A DNA stretch of 64,000 nucleotides. Source: CAZCDS01 sp964497585. Lineage in GTDB: Bacteria; Desulfobacterota; Desulfomonilia; Desulfomonilales; Desulfomonilaceae. Shown here in pieces: positions 50,490-59,991 of this stretch. The notes under the pieces are model-generated. The model saw only the letters and a list, made by a program, of their open reading frames with translations, ran no database searches and was not told the origin of the DNA. The stretch's first letter is position 1. Each line of letters begins with the position of its first letter. Location: positions 1 to 64,000 of the forward strand of contig CAZCDS010000014.1 in NCBI GenBank assembly GCA_964497585.1, read 5' to 3'. The translations under genes were made by a program, and so were the position numbers.

Positions 50490-51854
50490 ATGACCGCTCC
50501 TGGGAGAGTTCTGGTCGTCGAAGATAGTCGCGTGCAAACCAGGCGGCTTGTTACCTTCCTTCAGAAGCACGGCTACAGCCCGATTACCGCCGCAGACGGC
50601 AAAAAGGGACTCGCTGCTGCGAGAGCCCACAGACCTTCTCTGATTATAACTGACGTGGTCATGCCGGTAATGGACGGGTTCGAGATGTGTCGAACGATCA
50701 GGACCGACAAGATACTTAATGCAGTTCCCATTATCATCTTCACCTCGTTATCGAATCCCGAGGATATCCTCCGAGGACTGGAAGCGGGCGCAGACAGTTA
50801 TGTGAGCAAACCGTTCAACGAGCGGATCCTTTTGTCCCGCATTCGATCCGTCCTCGCGCTGCCGAGGCTGGCGGAGAAGGAAGTCTCACCTCGGAAGCTT
50901 CAGGTCGTTCTGGGTGGGAAACGCTACTTGATCACGGCTAACCGATTGCAGATACTTAACCTTCTTCTTTCCACGTACGAGGACGTGGTTCTTCAGAATC
51001 TGCGGCTGCGAGAGATGCGCAAGAAGCTTCTTCTGCTCAATGAGAAGCTCGAGAAGATGGTCGATGAGCGGACCAAGTCCCTCCAAAACGAAGTCGCCCA
51101 GCGCAGGAAGGCCCAGTTGGCCCTCGCGGATCAGGCCGAAGAGTTGGCCCGGTCCAACGCGGAGTTGGAGCAATTCGCCTACGTGGCGTCGCACGACCTG
51201 CAGGAGCCTTTGCGAGTTGTCGCGAGCAGCACGCAGTTTATTGCCAAACGGTATGAGAAACAACTGGGGCCTGAAGCCGATGAATTCATCGGGTACGCGG
51301 TGAACGGGGTCAGGAGAATGCGAGCGCTCATCAATGATTTGCTCGCATACTCCAGAGTGGGAACCCGAGGCAAGGAGTTCAAACGTACGCGCTGCGAGCA
51401 AGTCTTGAGCGACACCCTGCAGAATCTTCGGGGAGCCATCCAGGAGAACGGCGCCGTGGTGACCCATACCCCGCTCCCGACCGTACTTGCGGACGCCACG
51501 CAATTAGGTCAACTGTTTCAAAACCTTATCGGCAACGCCATCAAGTTTTGCGGAAACGCTCCCCCGCGCGTCCACGTCTCCGCGGAAAGAAACGACGGAG
51601 AGTGGACCTTTGCGGTTCAGGACCACGGTATCGGGATCGATCCCGAGCATGTGGACCTCGTGTTCGAGGTCTTTCAGCGACTTCACACCGAGGCGGAGTA
51701 CTCCGGAACCGGCATCGGCCTGGCGATCTGCAAGAAGATCGTGGAACGGCACGGAGGCCGTATCTGGGTCGAGTCCCAGGTGGGATCGGGTTCTACCTTT
51801 CGGTTCACGATCCCGGTGCTCGGAGCCAGCACGGAGGCCTCCCATGAGAGTTAG
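50490..51854 (+). CDS. REC-linked histidine kinase (REC-coil-HK)
   Basis: 454 residues. An N-terminal receiver domain (acceptor Asp in LIITDVVMPVMDG, Lys in SKPFNE) is followed by a long coiled coil (about 165-225), HisKA with the phytochrome-type H-box (ASHDLQEPLRVVASS) and HATPase (QLFQNLIGNAIKFCG, GTGIGLAICKKI). No membrane segment, so it is a soluble relay kinase fed by another kinase. AGAGG lies four bases before the ATG. Its end overlaps the next gene by 11 bases. Confidence 0.92.
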   Translation: MTAPGRVLVVEDSRVQTRRLVTFLQKHGYSPITAADGKKGLAAARAHRPSLIITDVVMPVMDGFEMCRTIRTDKILNAVPIIIFTSLSNPEDILRGLEAGADSYVSKPFNERILLSRIRSVLALPRLAEKEVSPRKLQVVLGGKRYLITANRLQILNLLLSTYEDVVLQNLRLREMRKKLLLLNEKLEKMVDERTKSLQNEVAQRRKAQLALADQAEELARSNAELEQFAYVASHDLQEPLRVVASSTQFIAKRYEKQLGPEADEFIGYAVNGVRRMRALINDLLAYSRVGTRGKEFKRTRCEQVLSDTLQNLRGAIQENGAVVTHTPLPTVLADATQLGQLFQNLIGNAIKFCGNAPPRVHVSAERNDGEWTFAVQDHGIGIDPEHVDLVFEVFQRLHTEAEYSGTGIGLAICKKIVERHGGRIWVESQVGSGSTFRFTIPVLGASTEASHES

Positions 51855-52275
51855 CCCTGTTCACATACTCCTGGTGGAGGATAACCCCGTGGACGCCCGG
51901 ATAACGGAGAGTGTATTCACCGAACGCCAAGACAGTAGTTTCTCTCAGGTGCGAGACGGTGTCGAAGCCATGGCATTCCTCAGGCGGGAAGGTGATTTCG
52001 TGGACGCGCCCCGTCCTGATCTCGTTCTGCTCGATTTGAACTTGCCCAAGAAAGACGGTCGAAAAGTCCTGGCAGAGATGAAAGGTGACCCCGAACTCAG
52101 GCGGATTCCCGTAGTAGTGCTTACCACAACCGAGGACCAGAAGGAGGTCCACGACGCTTACGACAAATGCGTCAACTGTTTCGTCACGAAGCCTGCGGAA
52201 CTTGAGCAATATACCTGGGTGCTGAAGGCTATTGCGGATTTCTGGCTCAACATAGTCGAATTGCCCCAGGACTGA
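51844..52275 (+). CDS. Single-domain response regulator (Rcp1-like)
   Basis: 143 residues; the ATG at 51844 has GGAGG six bases upstream and lies inside the end of the kinase gene. One receiver domain with DLVLLDLNLPKKDG (acceptor Asp) and the CVNCFVTKP switch region. This is the Rcp1/CheY-like type that partners kinases with the HDLQEPLR box, so it probably accepts phosphate from the gene just before it. No output domain: it acts by protein contact or passes phosphate on. Confidence 0.93.
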   Translation: MRVSPVHILLVEDNPVDARITESVFTERQDSSFSQVRDGVEAMAFLRREGDFVDAPRPDLVLLDLNLPKKDGRKVLAEMKGDPELRRIPVVVLTTTEDQKEVHDAYDKCVNCFVTKPAELEQYTWVLKAIADFWLNIVELPQD

Positions 52276-52286
52276 CGGAAAGGCCA

Positions 52287-54200
52287 ATGAAGAAAGACCC
52301 CATTAACGTCTTGCTCGTTGAAGACAACCAGGTCGACGCGCGCCTGATCCAGCAGATGCTAGACGAAGCAAAGGACGCTGCATTCCACCTGGATTGGGCG
52401 GACACCCTTTCCGACGGTCTCGATCGAGTGACAGAGGGCGGCGTGGACGTGATCCTGCTCGATCTGAACCTTCCCGAGAGCAGAGGGGTGGAAACCTTCT
52501 CACGAGCTCACCAGGCCTACCCCCTAGTGCCCATTATCCCCCTCACGGGCCTTGACGACGAGGAATTGGCGGCAAAGCTTGTCCGCGCTGGCGCGCAGGA
52601 TTATCTCGTGAAGGGCGAGGTCGGTACGGATCTGCTCACCAGCGCCATTCGCTACGCGATCGAACGCAAGAAGGCCGAGCAGGCACTCAGGGAAAGTGAG
52701 AAAAGGTACCGGAGCCTGTTCGAGTCCACGGGCACAGCTATCGTTCTGTTGGAGAAAGACTTCACGATACACCTGGCCAACAGTGAATTCGAGAAACTGA
52801 CCGGGTATTCTAAGGACGAACTCGAAGGCAAGATGAGCTGGAAACACTTCGTCGCGGAAACAGACCTCCTGCGACTCCCCGAGCCCGCGGATCCGCTTGG
52901 AATCGAATCGCACGCCGCCCCGCAGAAGCAGGAACTTACCGTCCTAGACCGAAACAGGAACCCCAGGCACGCCTTCATGACCTGGGCTCCCATACCGGGC
53001 TCGGAAAGGCATGTCCTATCGCTCGTTGACATCACCGATCACAAGAAGATGGAGGACGAGCTGCTCAAAGCCAGGAAGCTCGAGTCGGTCGGTATTCTTG
53101 CCGGAGGAATTGCCCATGATTTCAACAATACCCTGACCGCGATTCTCGGAAACATCAGCCTTGCCCGAACCGCGGCGGGCAACGATCCCAAACTAATCGA
53201 CCGATTGGCCGAGGCGGAAAAAGGCGCGCTGCGGGCTCAAGAGTTGACTCGCCAACTACTCACCTTTGCCAAGGGCGGAGCACCGGTTAAACAGACCGTC
53301 TCTATGGGTGAAGTGGCCCGGAAGGCCGCGCGCCTCGCTCTCGCCGGCTCAAATGTGAAGTGCGAGACGTACATCCAGGACGAGCTCTGGCCTGCCCAAG
53401 TGGATGAAGGCCAAATGGGACAGGCCATCAACAATCTCCTTATCAACGCGACTGAAGCTATGCCTTCTGGAGGGACAGTCGAATTGCACGTCAAGAACGT
53501 CACTCTTTCCAGGGACAATGGCGGCGACAGACTGCCGCTCGAGGACGGGAGGTACGTCCAGATCTCCATTCTGGACCATGGAAGCGGGATATCCAAATAC
53601 CACCTTGCCAAGATATTCGATCCCTATTTCACCACGAAACCGGGAGGAAGCGGTCTGGGCCTCGCCATTGCGCATTCGGTCGTGGAGAAGCATTCCGGAA
53701 CCATAGCAGTCAAGTCCGTGCCCGGGGTCGGGACCGCGTTCAAGATCTATCTGCCCGCGTCCGACGAAAAGCGTCCGTTTAAGCCGCCACGGGAGCAGCA
53801 AATCGTCGGTGGCTTCGGCCGCATTCTCGTTATGGACGATGAGGAGATCATCAGGATGCTCGTAAGAGATCTCCTCACCAGCCTCGGATATGTGGGTGAC
53901 TTTGCCGCTGACGGCGAAGAGGCGATCCGGCTGTACAAGGAGGCGATGGAAAAGAACCAACCGTATGATGCTGTTATTATGGACTTGACCATACCTGGCG
54001 GCATGGGCGGAAAAGAAGCAATGGAGAGACTCCTGGTTATTGATCCGAGCATCAAGGCAATCGTCTCCAGTGGCTATGCAAACGATCCTATCATGGCCGA
54101 CCACGCGAAATACGGCTTCAGCGGAGTCATGCCCAAGCCGTACCGTATAGAGGAATTTAGCCGCATCCTCGCCGAGATCAGCCGCGGGGAGGATGCTTGA
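52287..54200 (+). CDS. Hybrid histidine kinase (REC-PAS-HK-REC)
   Basis: 637 residues; GGAAAGG precedes the ATG, 12 bases after the response regulator. Domains: receiver 1 (about 5-125, DVILLDLNLPES), PAS (about 140-250), HisKA (GIAHDFNNTLTAILGN), HATPase (GQAINNLLINATEAMPSGG, GSGLGLAIAHSV) and receiver 2 (about 510-635, DAVIMDLTIPGG). The second half closely resembles the kinase at 40762. With the two genes before it, it makes a soluble multistep phosphorelay. No DNA-binding output is encoded here. Confidence 0.93.
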   Translation: MKKDPINVLLVEDNQVDARLIQQMLDEAKDAAFHLDWADTLSDGLDRVTEGGVDVILLDLNLPESRGVETFSRAHQAYPLVPIIPLTGLDDEELAAKLVRAGAQDYLVKGEVGTDLLTSAIRYAIERKKAEQALRESEKRYRSLFESTGTAIVLLEKDFTIHLANSEFEKLTGYSKDELEGKMSWKHFVAETDLLRLPEPADPLGIESHAAPQKQELTVLDRNRNPRHAFMTWAPIPGSERHVLSLVDITDHKKMEDELLKARKLESVGILAGGIAHDFNNTLTAILGNISLARTAAGNDPKLIDRLAEAEKGALRAQELTRQLLTFAKGGAPVKQTVSMGEVARKAARLALAGSNVKCETYIQDELWPAQVDEGQMGQAINNLLINATEAMPSGGTVELHVKNVTLSRDNGGDRLPLEDGRYVQISILDHGSGISKYHLAKIFDPYFTTKPGGSGLGLAIAHSVVEKHSGTIAVKSVPGVGTAFKIYLPASDEKRPFKPPREQQIVGGFGRILVMDDEEIIRMLVRDLLTSLGYVGDFAADGEEAIRLYKEAMEKNQPYDAVIMDLTIPGGMGGKEAMERLLVIDPSIKAIVSSGYANDPIMADHAKYGFSGVMPKPYRIEEFSRILAEISRGEDA

Positions 54201-54603
54201 TCGGCAAGAACTCACAGGAATGAGAGAGAACCGTGCGCGTTTGAACGTCCTTTGGTGTCAGATCGTCCGGCATTGGTGGAAGAGTTGCACAGTTCGGCTC
54301 TATCCTTCATAATAGGATTTACCATATCAACACCGAGACAGAGGGAGCGAGTGCGTCCCAGACCAACGGACTCGCCCTTGCGGACGGCCGCGCCACGGGG
54401 GGAAATCGTTGAACGCGTCCGGCCGGCGCCTGTGGACTGCCGGCACGCATCCTGTTCGAATCCTTAAGGAACCGGTCATTGCGCGTGATCGACTAAACGT
54501 ACCCCATCGGGACCTCTCGGCTCGATTGGTGTTGAACGGATGAGGTGTTCTCCCAGGTTCTCTTGAGTCAACCCGTTCAAGCAAAAGAACAGGAGGTTCG
54601 GTC
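54201..54603. other. Intergenic stretch upstream of the FBP aldolase/phosphatase
   Basis: About 400 bases. Contains the separated inverted repeat TTGAACGG/CCGTTCAA noted separately and AGGAGG before the next ATG. No gene found. Confidence 0.4.
54530..54578. promoter_or_regulatory. Separated inverted repeat upstream of the FBP aldolase/phosphatase
   Basis: TTGAACGG (54530-54537) and CCGTTCAA (54571-54578) are exact reverse complements 33 bases apart and end 25 bases before the ATG. Could be a two-site operator or a leader stem. Confidence 0.3.
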
Positions 54604-55704
54604 ATGAAGATCACGCTCAGCGCCATCAAGGCTGACATTGGCAGTATCGGGGGTCATATTCGGCCCAGCCTTGAAGTATTCAATCGGGTTAGCGAGTTTT
54701 GCGATAACAATTCCGGAGGCATGCTGATCGACTGGCGACTCAGCTACACTGGCGATGATATCGCCATACTGTGCACGCACCAATTGGGGGTGGACAACGA
54801 GAAGGTGCACAAGCTGGCATGGGATGCATTCGTGGCGGGAACCGAAGTAGCAAGGGAGCAGGGCCTGTATGGGGCGGGCCAGGACCTGCTCAAGGATTCC
54901 TTTGCCGGGAACGTGAGAGGCATGGGGCCTGCGGTAGCTGAGATGGAATTCGAAGAGAGACCGGGAGAGGCTTTTCTGTTCTTTGCCGCTGACAAGACCG
55001 ATCCCGGGGCCTACAACTTGCCGCTCTACCTCGGATTCGCGGATCCGATGTACAATTCGGGCTTGATACTTGCTCCCACGATGGCGGCTGGATTCAAGTT
55101 CTCCATAATGGACGTGGAATATGTCGAGGCGGATAGAATCATAGAATTGAACGCTCCGGAAGAGCTTTACGATATCGCAGCTCTGCTGCGGGACCCCGAG
55201 CGTTTCGTGGTAGCATACATTCATTCCCGGCAACAGGGCGCTATCGCGGCCGCGGTGAGCACGACGCGGCTGCACAACATCGCAGGAAAATACGTAGGCA
55301 AGGACGATCCCATCATGCTGGTGAGGGTCCAGAGCATGTTCCCTGCGACCGGAGAGATTCTCTCCCCCTACTGCATCGCGCCGCTCGTAGCCGGCTTTAT
55401 GCGGGGCAGCCATACAGGTCCGCTCATGCCCGTGAAGATGAACACGCCGATATCCTTTTTTGATGGTCCTCCTATCGTCAGTTGTATGGCATACTGTGTC
55501 AAGGAGGGCAAACTGGCTGGGCCGGCAGATGCTTTCGACCATCCCCTTTGGGACGAGGTCAGGCGCGACGCGGCGAGAAAGGCGCTCGACATTCGGCGGC
55601 AAGGCTTCTTCGGAGCGGCTATGCTGCCGTACAGTGAGTTGGAATACGGTGGGATCGTCGACAAGATGAAAGAACTCGACGCGAAGTTCGTCGTCAAGAA
55701 ATAG
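54604..55704 (+). CDS. Fructose-1,6-bisphosphate aldolase/phosphatase (class V FBPase)
   Basis: 366 residues with AGGAGG upstream. The start KITLSAIKADIGSIGGH, the DDIAILCTHQLGVD metal-site block and the GAYNLPLYLGFADPMYN and GRxTGP-like GSHTGPLMPVKM segments identify the bifunctional archaeal-type enzyme. It condenses triose phosphates and removes one phosphate, making gluconeogenesis unidirectional. Typical of thermophiles and of anaerobes that fix CO2 or live on C2 units. Single gene, closed by a terminator. Confidence 0.95.
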   Translation: MKITLSAIKADIGSIGGHIRPSLEVFNRVSEFCDNNSGGMLIDWRLSYTGDDIAILCTHQLGVDNEKVHKLAWDAFVAGTEVAREQGLYGAGQDLLKDSFAGNVRGMGPAVAEMEFEERPGEAFLFFAADKTDPGAYNLPLYLGFADPMYNSGLILAPTMAAGFKFSIMDVEYVEADRIIELNAPEELYDIAALLRDPERFVVAYIHSRQQGAIAAAVSTTRLHNIAGKYVGKDDPIMLVRVQSMFPATGEILSPYCIAPLVAGFMRGSHTGPLMPVKMNTPISFFDGPPIVSCMAYCVKEGKLAGPADAFDHPLWDEVRRDAARKALDIRRQGFFGAAMLPYSELEYGGIVDKMKELDAKFVVKK

Positions 55705-55823
55705 CACGAGTAGCAAACCTGACGCTCAACGCGCACGTGTGCGGGAACGGGGACGCCTCCTCAGCGCGTGGAGTCTTCTTCGTCCGCTGCTCACAGCAGA
55801 CGGAATTTTGGGAACGACCGTTT

Positions 55824-55855
55824 GGGGGGACCTTTTCAGTGAGAAGGGTCCCCCC
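55824..55855 (+). terminator. Strong hairpin after the FBP aldolase/phosphatase gene
   Basis: GGGGGGACC (55824-55832) pairs perfectly with GGTCCCCCC (55847-55855); the inside can add a few pairs (CTTTTC/GAGAAG). GTCTTC follows, a weak U-tract. It lies 120 bases after the stop and before the ligase gene, so it probably separates the two transcripts. Confidence 0.65.
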
Positions 55856-55927
55856 GTCTTCACTCTTTGAAACCGAAGTCGGACTTTGCGAGCAGATATG
55901 ACGTGCAGTCCGCTGAGGAGGGCAGGA

Positions 55928-57442
55928 ATGGGAGTTCATGACGCTACGGTCTATAGCATTCTCAAACGAAACGCCCGGGTTCACGGTGACCGGATCGGCC
56001 TGATTGCAGGCCAAACGAGGGTCACGTACCGGGAGTTCCTCAGCAGGACCGACATGGTCGCGGCCGGGCTTGCCGCAGTCGGTGTGAACAGCGGTGACCG
56101 CGTCGCGGTGCTGGCCAAGAACAGCCTGGAGTTTGTCTACTTGTACACTGCGTCTGCCAAGATCGGCGCGATCATGGTGCCGATTAATTGGAGGCTGAGC
56201 GCCGATGAGGTTGGATTCATTCTCTCGGACGGCTCGCCGCGAGCTTTTTTTGTTGATCCGGAATTCGCAGCGGTACTCAGCTCTCTGTCGGCGAGTGACG
56301 GCGTTCCTGAGGTTTGCTTGAGTATGGGAGCCGCGAAAGGTTCCTTGAAAGCCTTCGACGAAATCCTCGGCGCAGCCGAAGCCGCTCCTGTCGCGGAGAC
56401 CGCTGCCGAGGACGGATTTGTCATCATTTATACGGCCGCGGTTGGGGGGAGGCCGAGGGGAGCATTGCTCACGCACCTTGGGATGATGTGGACCTCGCTG
56501 CAGCTCGTGACCGCCTGGGGCCTCACCAGGGATGACGTGAACCTGGCCATGTTGCCCCTCTTTCATGTAGCAGGGCTCCTGCAGCTTGTTTCCGCATTGA
56601 CCGCGGGCGGCGCCAGCGTCATTCTTCCCGGATTCGATCCCGAGGCAGCCCTCAAGCACATCAAGGAGGACAAGGTGACCATGTTCGGGGGATTTCCTCC
56701 CATGTTCAGTACGCTTCTGGACAAGGCCGAGGAGGTGGACCACGATCTGTCGAGTCTGCGCAACGTGCTCGGCCTCGATCACCCGGACACGGTAAAGCGG
56801 TTCGAGGCAGCATCAGGAGCCACATTCTGGACTGCGTACGGTCAATCGGAGACATCGGGCCTCACCCATACGGCTCCGTACTTCGACAAGCCCGGGTCGG
56901 CGGGCTTGCCGCTCCCGTCGGCAGAGGTTGAAGTGGCCGACGACTACGGAAATATCCTTGGCCCCGGCCGGTCGGGCGAAATCATTGTCCGGGGGGCCTG
57001 CGTTTTCAAGGGATACTGGAATCTCGAAGAGGACACCCGTTACACGTTTCGCGATGGATGGCACCATACGGGAGATAAGGGCCGCATCGATGAGGAGGGA
57101 TATCTCTGGTTCGAGGGACGCCTAGCGGAAAAGGAACTAATCAAACCGGGCGGCGAAAACGTCTATCCCGCGGAAGTGGAGAAAGCCATCCTGGAACACC
57201 CGGACATTGAGGAAGTCTCGGTAATTGGGGTTCCCGATTCGCGATGGGGGGAGGCGATCAAAGCGGTCTGTGTGCTCAAAGAAGGGGCTTCACTCGCTGA
57301 GGCTGAACTGATCGAGTTTGTGGCCGCGAGGATCGCCCGGTACAAAAAGCCCAAGCACGTGATGTACGTACCTGAATTGCCCAAAAAGGACGATGGCTCT
57401 GTGGACCGCGAGAAGATCAAAGAAGACCACGGAGCCGCCTAA
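55928..57442 (+). CDS. AMP-forming acyl-CoA ligase-like protein
   Basis: 504 residues from the ATG at 55928, with GAGGAGGGCAGGA upstream. ANL-superfamily motifs are present: YGQSETSG, GWHHTGDKGRIDEEGYLW and AEKELIKPGGENVYPAEVE. The phosphate-binding motif, normally YTSGTTGxPKG, reads YTAAVGGRPRG, and the catalytic-Lys region reads DGSVDREKIKED instead of the usual GKI. It probably activates an acid to its CoA ester, but these changes may slow adenylation or mark a separate subgroup. It heads the + strand degradation set; spacing suggests separate transcripts for the following genes. Confidence 0.87.
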   Translation: MGVHDATVYSILKRNARVHGDRIGLIAGQTRVTYREFLSRTDMVAAGLAAVGVNSGDRVAVLAKNSLEFVYLYTASAKIGAIMVPINWRLSADEVGFILSDGSPRAFFVDPEFAAVLSSLSASDGVPEVCLSMGAAKGSLKAFDEILGAAEAAPVAETAAEDGFVIIYTAAVGGRPRGALLTHLGMMWTSLQLVTAWGLTRDDVNLAMLPLFHVAGLLQLVSALTAGGASVILPGFDPEAALKHIKEDKVTMFGGFPPMFSTLLDKAEEVDHDLSSLRNVLGLDHPDTVKRFEAASGATFWTAYGQSETSGLTHTAPYFDKPGSAGLPLPSAEVEVADDYGNILGPGRSGEIIVRGACVFKGYWNLEEDTRYTFRDGWHHTGDKGRIDEEGYLWFEGRLAEKELIKPGGENVYPAEVEKAILEHPDIEEVSVIGVPDSRWGEAIKAVCVLKEGASLAEAELIEFVAARIARYKKPKHVMYVPELPKKDDGSVDREKIKEDHGAA

Positions 57443-57886
57443 TGCGGACGTAGGTTCAGGCAGGCATCCAGAGATCTTGGTCCTTTTACGCCCCTTGATT
57501 CCTAGAGGCGCCGGCTTCGACGGATGATATACCGGCTGCCAAAATGGTTGTCCGGAATGACCACCTTTCTCTGGTTCCGGGGAAACCCTCACCTCCCTGT
57601 AGCAAAGTGGGATTCTCCCTCAAGAATCCCGGGAACCGGACGAAGTGTATTGATCTTTTTTTTGGCAACGGCTCTAGGGAGGAAGAATTTTTCCTCAACC
57701 TACCCTATTCCGCTCTGGAAGAAAGGACAGCGCGGACTCGCAGGTTCGCTCGAAGGGTTCCTCTCTCGCTTTGGGAGAAGGTGTTTTCTTCCGGCCCCCT
57801 TTCTTCCTTGGAGAGGCTGCGGTGAGGGAAGAATCTTTCTCGCTCGAATGCGGACCAACATGAGAAATCGGTAAGGGAGCGTCAAT
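57443..57886. other. Intergenic stretch with a hairpin
   Basis: About 440 bases. GGGATTCT-ccctca-AGAATCCC at 57609-57630 is a perfect eight-pair hairpin; a T-run lies about 20 bases later, too far for a classic terminator. The rest is low-complexity C/T-rich sequence without a gene. Confidence 0.4.
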
Positions 57887-58654
57887 ATGAAGATAGAAGG
57901 TATTGTTGCGTTGGTAACAGGCGGAGCCTCAGGGCTCGGGGAAGCCTGCGTTCGTGACCTGGTTGCATTGGGAGCAAATACCACCGTTCTCGATTTTGCC
58001 GAAGACAACGGTCGGCGGCTGGCCTCGGAGCTGGGCGAGAGCGTGCTCTTCTGCAAGACGGACGTCACGGATGAGGCGTCGGTTCAGATGGCGATCCACA
58101 GGACCATGGAGACCTTCGGAGCGGTACATGTCGCAATCAACTGCGCGGGTGTGGGCACTCCCGGCAAAATACTCGGCAAGAAGGGCCCACTCCCGATGGA
58201 GAACTTCAACAGAGTGGTGAACATCAACCTCATGGGCACGGTCATGGTGATCCGGCTCGCTGCGGAGAAAATGGTACTCAATCAGGGCAACGATGACGGA
58301 GAAAAGGGCTTAATCATCAATACTGCATCGATCGCCGCGTTCGAGGGGCAGATTGGCCAGGCGGCCTACGCCGCGTCCAAGGCGGCTGTCGTGGGAATGA
58401 CACTCCCCGTGGCCCGGGAATTTGCTGATTACGGTCTGAGGATGGTCACGATCGCTCCGGGTCTCTTTGAAACACCGATGGCTCAAGGTCTGCCTGACAA
58501 GGTGAAGGAGTCCCTTGTCAGCATGATCCCCTTCCCGCATCGGTTCGGTAAGCCGTCAGAATTTGCGTCGCTCGTCAGGCTGATCATTGAGAACCCCTGT
58601 CTCAACGGGACCACGATCAGGCTTGACTCCGCGATACGGATGGGAGCAAGGTAA
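57887..58654 (+). CDS. Short-chain dehydrogenase (3-hydroxyacyl-CoA dehydrogenase type 2-like)
   Basis: 255 residues. Rossmann motif TGGASGLGEA, NCAGV, active-site Ser in NTASIAAFEGQIGQ and Y-x3-K in AYAASKAAV. The EGQIGQAAYAASKA stretch and the C-terminal GKPSEFASLVRLII match the HSD17B10/type-2 3-hydroxyacyl-CoA dehydrogenase group. It would oxidise a 3-hydroxyacyl-CoA with NAD for the thiolase encoded next. Confidence 0.93.
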   Translation: MKIEGIVALVTGGASGLGEACVRDLVALGANTTVLDFAEDNGRRLASELGESVLFCKTDVTDEASVQMAIHRTMETFGAVHVAINCAGVGTPGKILGKKGPLPMENFNRVVNINLMGTVMVIRLAAEKMVLNQGNDDGEKGLIINTASIAAFEGQIGQAAYAASKAAVVGMTLPVAREFADYGLRMVTIAPGLFETPMAQGLPDKVKESLVSMIPFPHRFGKPSEFASLVRLIIENPCLNGTTIRLDSAIRMGAR

Positions 58655-58821
58655 CAGACTTGAGCGTACCGGAACTCCCGGCCGGGAACAAGAATGGCGC
58701 AGGACCAGGGCAGGCGCTGAAAGGGTATCCCGCGTCTCCGCGAGACGCTTCCGGCATTTCAAAATGATTTCCGGTCAAATTGAAGGCAGTCACATTCAAA
58801 CGCCAGTGGATAGGAGGCAAT

Positions 58822-59991
58822 ATGAGAGACGTTGTCATATTGGGGGTGGGCATGACCAAGTTCGGTATCTCGAATCTTTCCATGAAGGAGATGTTCGCAG
58901 AGGCCGCGCTGGAAGCCCTCCAGGAATCACAGGTGGAAGCAAAGGACCTTGAGGGTCTTTTTGTCGGCAACGTGCTGGGAGGATTCGAAGAGGGTCAGGT
59001 CAACATTGCGCCCTTCCTCGCAGCTGAAATCGGCATGAAGCCCGACGCGCCGTCTACTCGCTTTGAGGGCGCGTGTGCGTCGGCCACGGTCGCTATTCGC
59101 AACGCGGTCCTGATGGTGAGATCCGGGATCCACGACATCGTGATGGGGGGCGGCACCGAACGGACTGCGATCATGGGCACCCCTCTGGCTACCAAGACCT
59201 TCGCCATGGGGAGCCATTCCGAGTACGAGCGGTTCACGGGGATTACCTTTCCCGGAGTCTTCGGAATGGTCGCCCATCAGTACGCGGCGAAATATGGGCT
59301 TCCGCTGGAGAACCTGAAGCACAGCATGGCAAAGGTGGCCGTGAAGAATCATAAGAACGGCGCACTGAATCCACTGGCTCATTTCCGAAAGGAGATCTCC
59401 ATCGACACGGTGCTCGGGTCACCGATGATTGCCGATCCCCTACAGCTATTCGACTGCTGCCCCTTTTCCGATGGAGCCGCGGCTGTGGTCATCGCGGACG
59501 CGGAAAAATTTAAAGAGCGGGTCGAGAAACCAATTCTCGTTGCAGGAACGGGGCAAGGCACCGCGGGGCCGGTGTACCGGCAAAAGGACCTTACGAGGAT
59601 GGCCGCACGTGAGGCCTCGGTCAAGAAGGCTTATGCGGAAGCAGGTATCGGGCCGGCTGACGTCGACGTGTGTGAGCTGCATGATTGCTTCACGATCGCG
59701 GAAGTGGTGGCATCGGAAATGCTCGGCTTCTTCGAGTTCGGCACCGCGCCCGAGGCTGTGGAGCGAGGTGACACGGCGCTCGACGGCAAGATACCGATCA
59801 ACCCCTCCGGCGGCCTGAAGGCCAAAGGCCACCCCATCGGGGCGACAGGCGCCGCACAGACCTACGAGATCGTCAAGCAGCTTCGCGGTGAATGCGGTGA
59901 TAGGCAGGTCAAGGATGCAGAAATCGGGCTCGTGGATACCCTTGGCGGGGATTTTAGCACCGTGTGCAATCTCGTGTTGAGGAGGTATTAG
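58822..59991 (+). CDS. Thiolase-family protein (SCP2-thiolase type)
   Basis: 389 residues from the ATG at 58822, which has AGGAGG upstream; the longer frame has none. The nucleophile is C85 in EGACASAT; ELHDCFTIAE and NPSGGLKAKGHPIGATG give the two His sites. This is the SCP2-like branch that works with a DUF35 protein, and that gene starts immediately after the stop. It would cleave a 3-ketoacyl-CoA with CoA. Confidence 0.94.
   Translation: MRDVVILGVGMTKFGISNLSMKEMFAEAALEALQESQVEAKDLEGLFVGNVLGGFEEGQVNIAPFLAAEIGMKPDAPSTRFEGACASATVAIRNAVLMVRSGIHDIVMGGGTERTAIMGTPLATKTFAMGSHSEYERFTGITFPGVFGMVAHQYAAKYGLPLENLKHSMAKVAVKNHKNGALNPLAHFRKEISIDTVLGSPMIADPLQLFDCCPFSDGAAAVVIADAEKFKERVEKPILVAGTGQGTAGPVYRQKDLTRMAAREASVKKAYAEAGIGPADVDVCELHDCFTIAEVVASEMLGFFEFGTAPEAVERGDTALDGKIPINPSGGLKAKGHPIGATGAAQTYEIVKQLRGECGDRQVKDAEIGLVDTLGGDFSTVCNLVLRRY

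Noticed and set aside
54274..54289. Sigma-54-like site (TGG-N8-TTGCA)
   Set aside because: The spacing of GG and GC is right but the CAC part is absent, it is 315 bases from the next gene, and no enhancer-binding activator gene is near.
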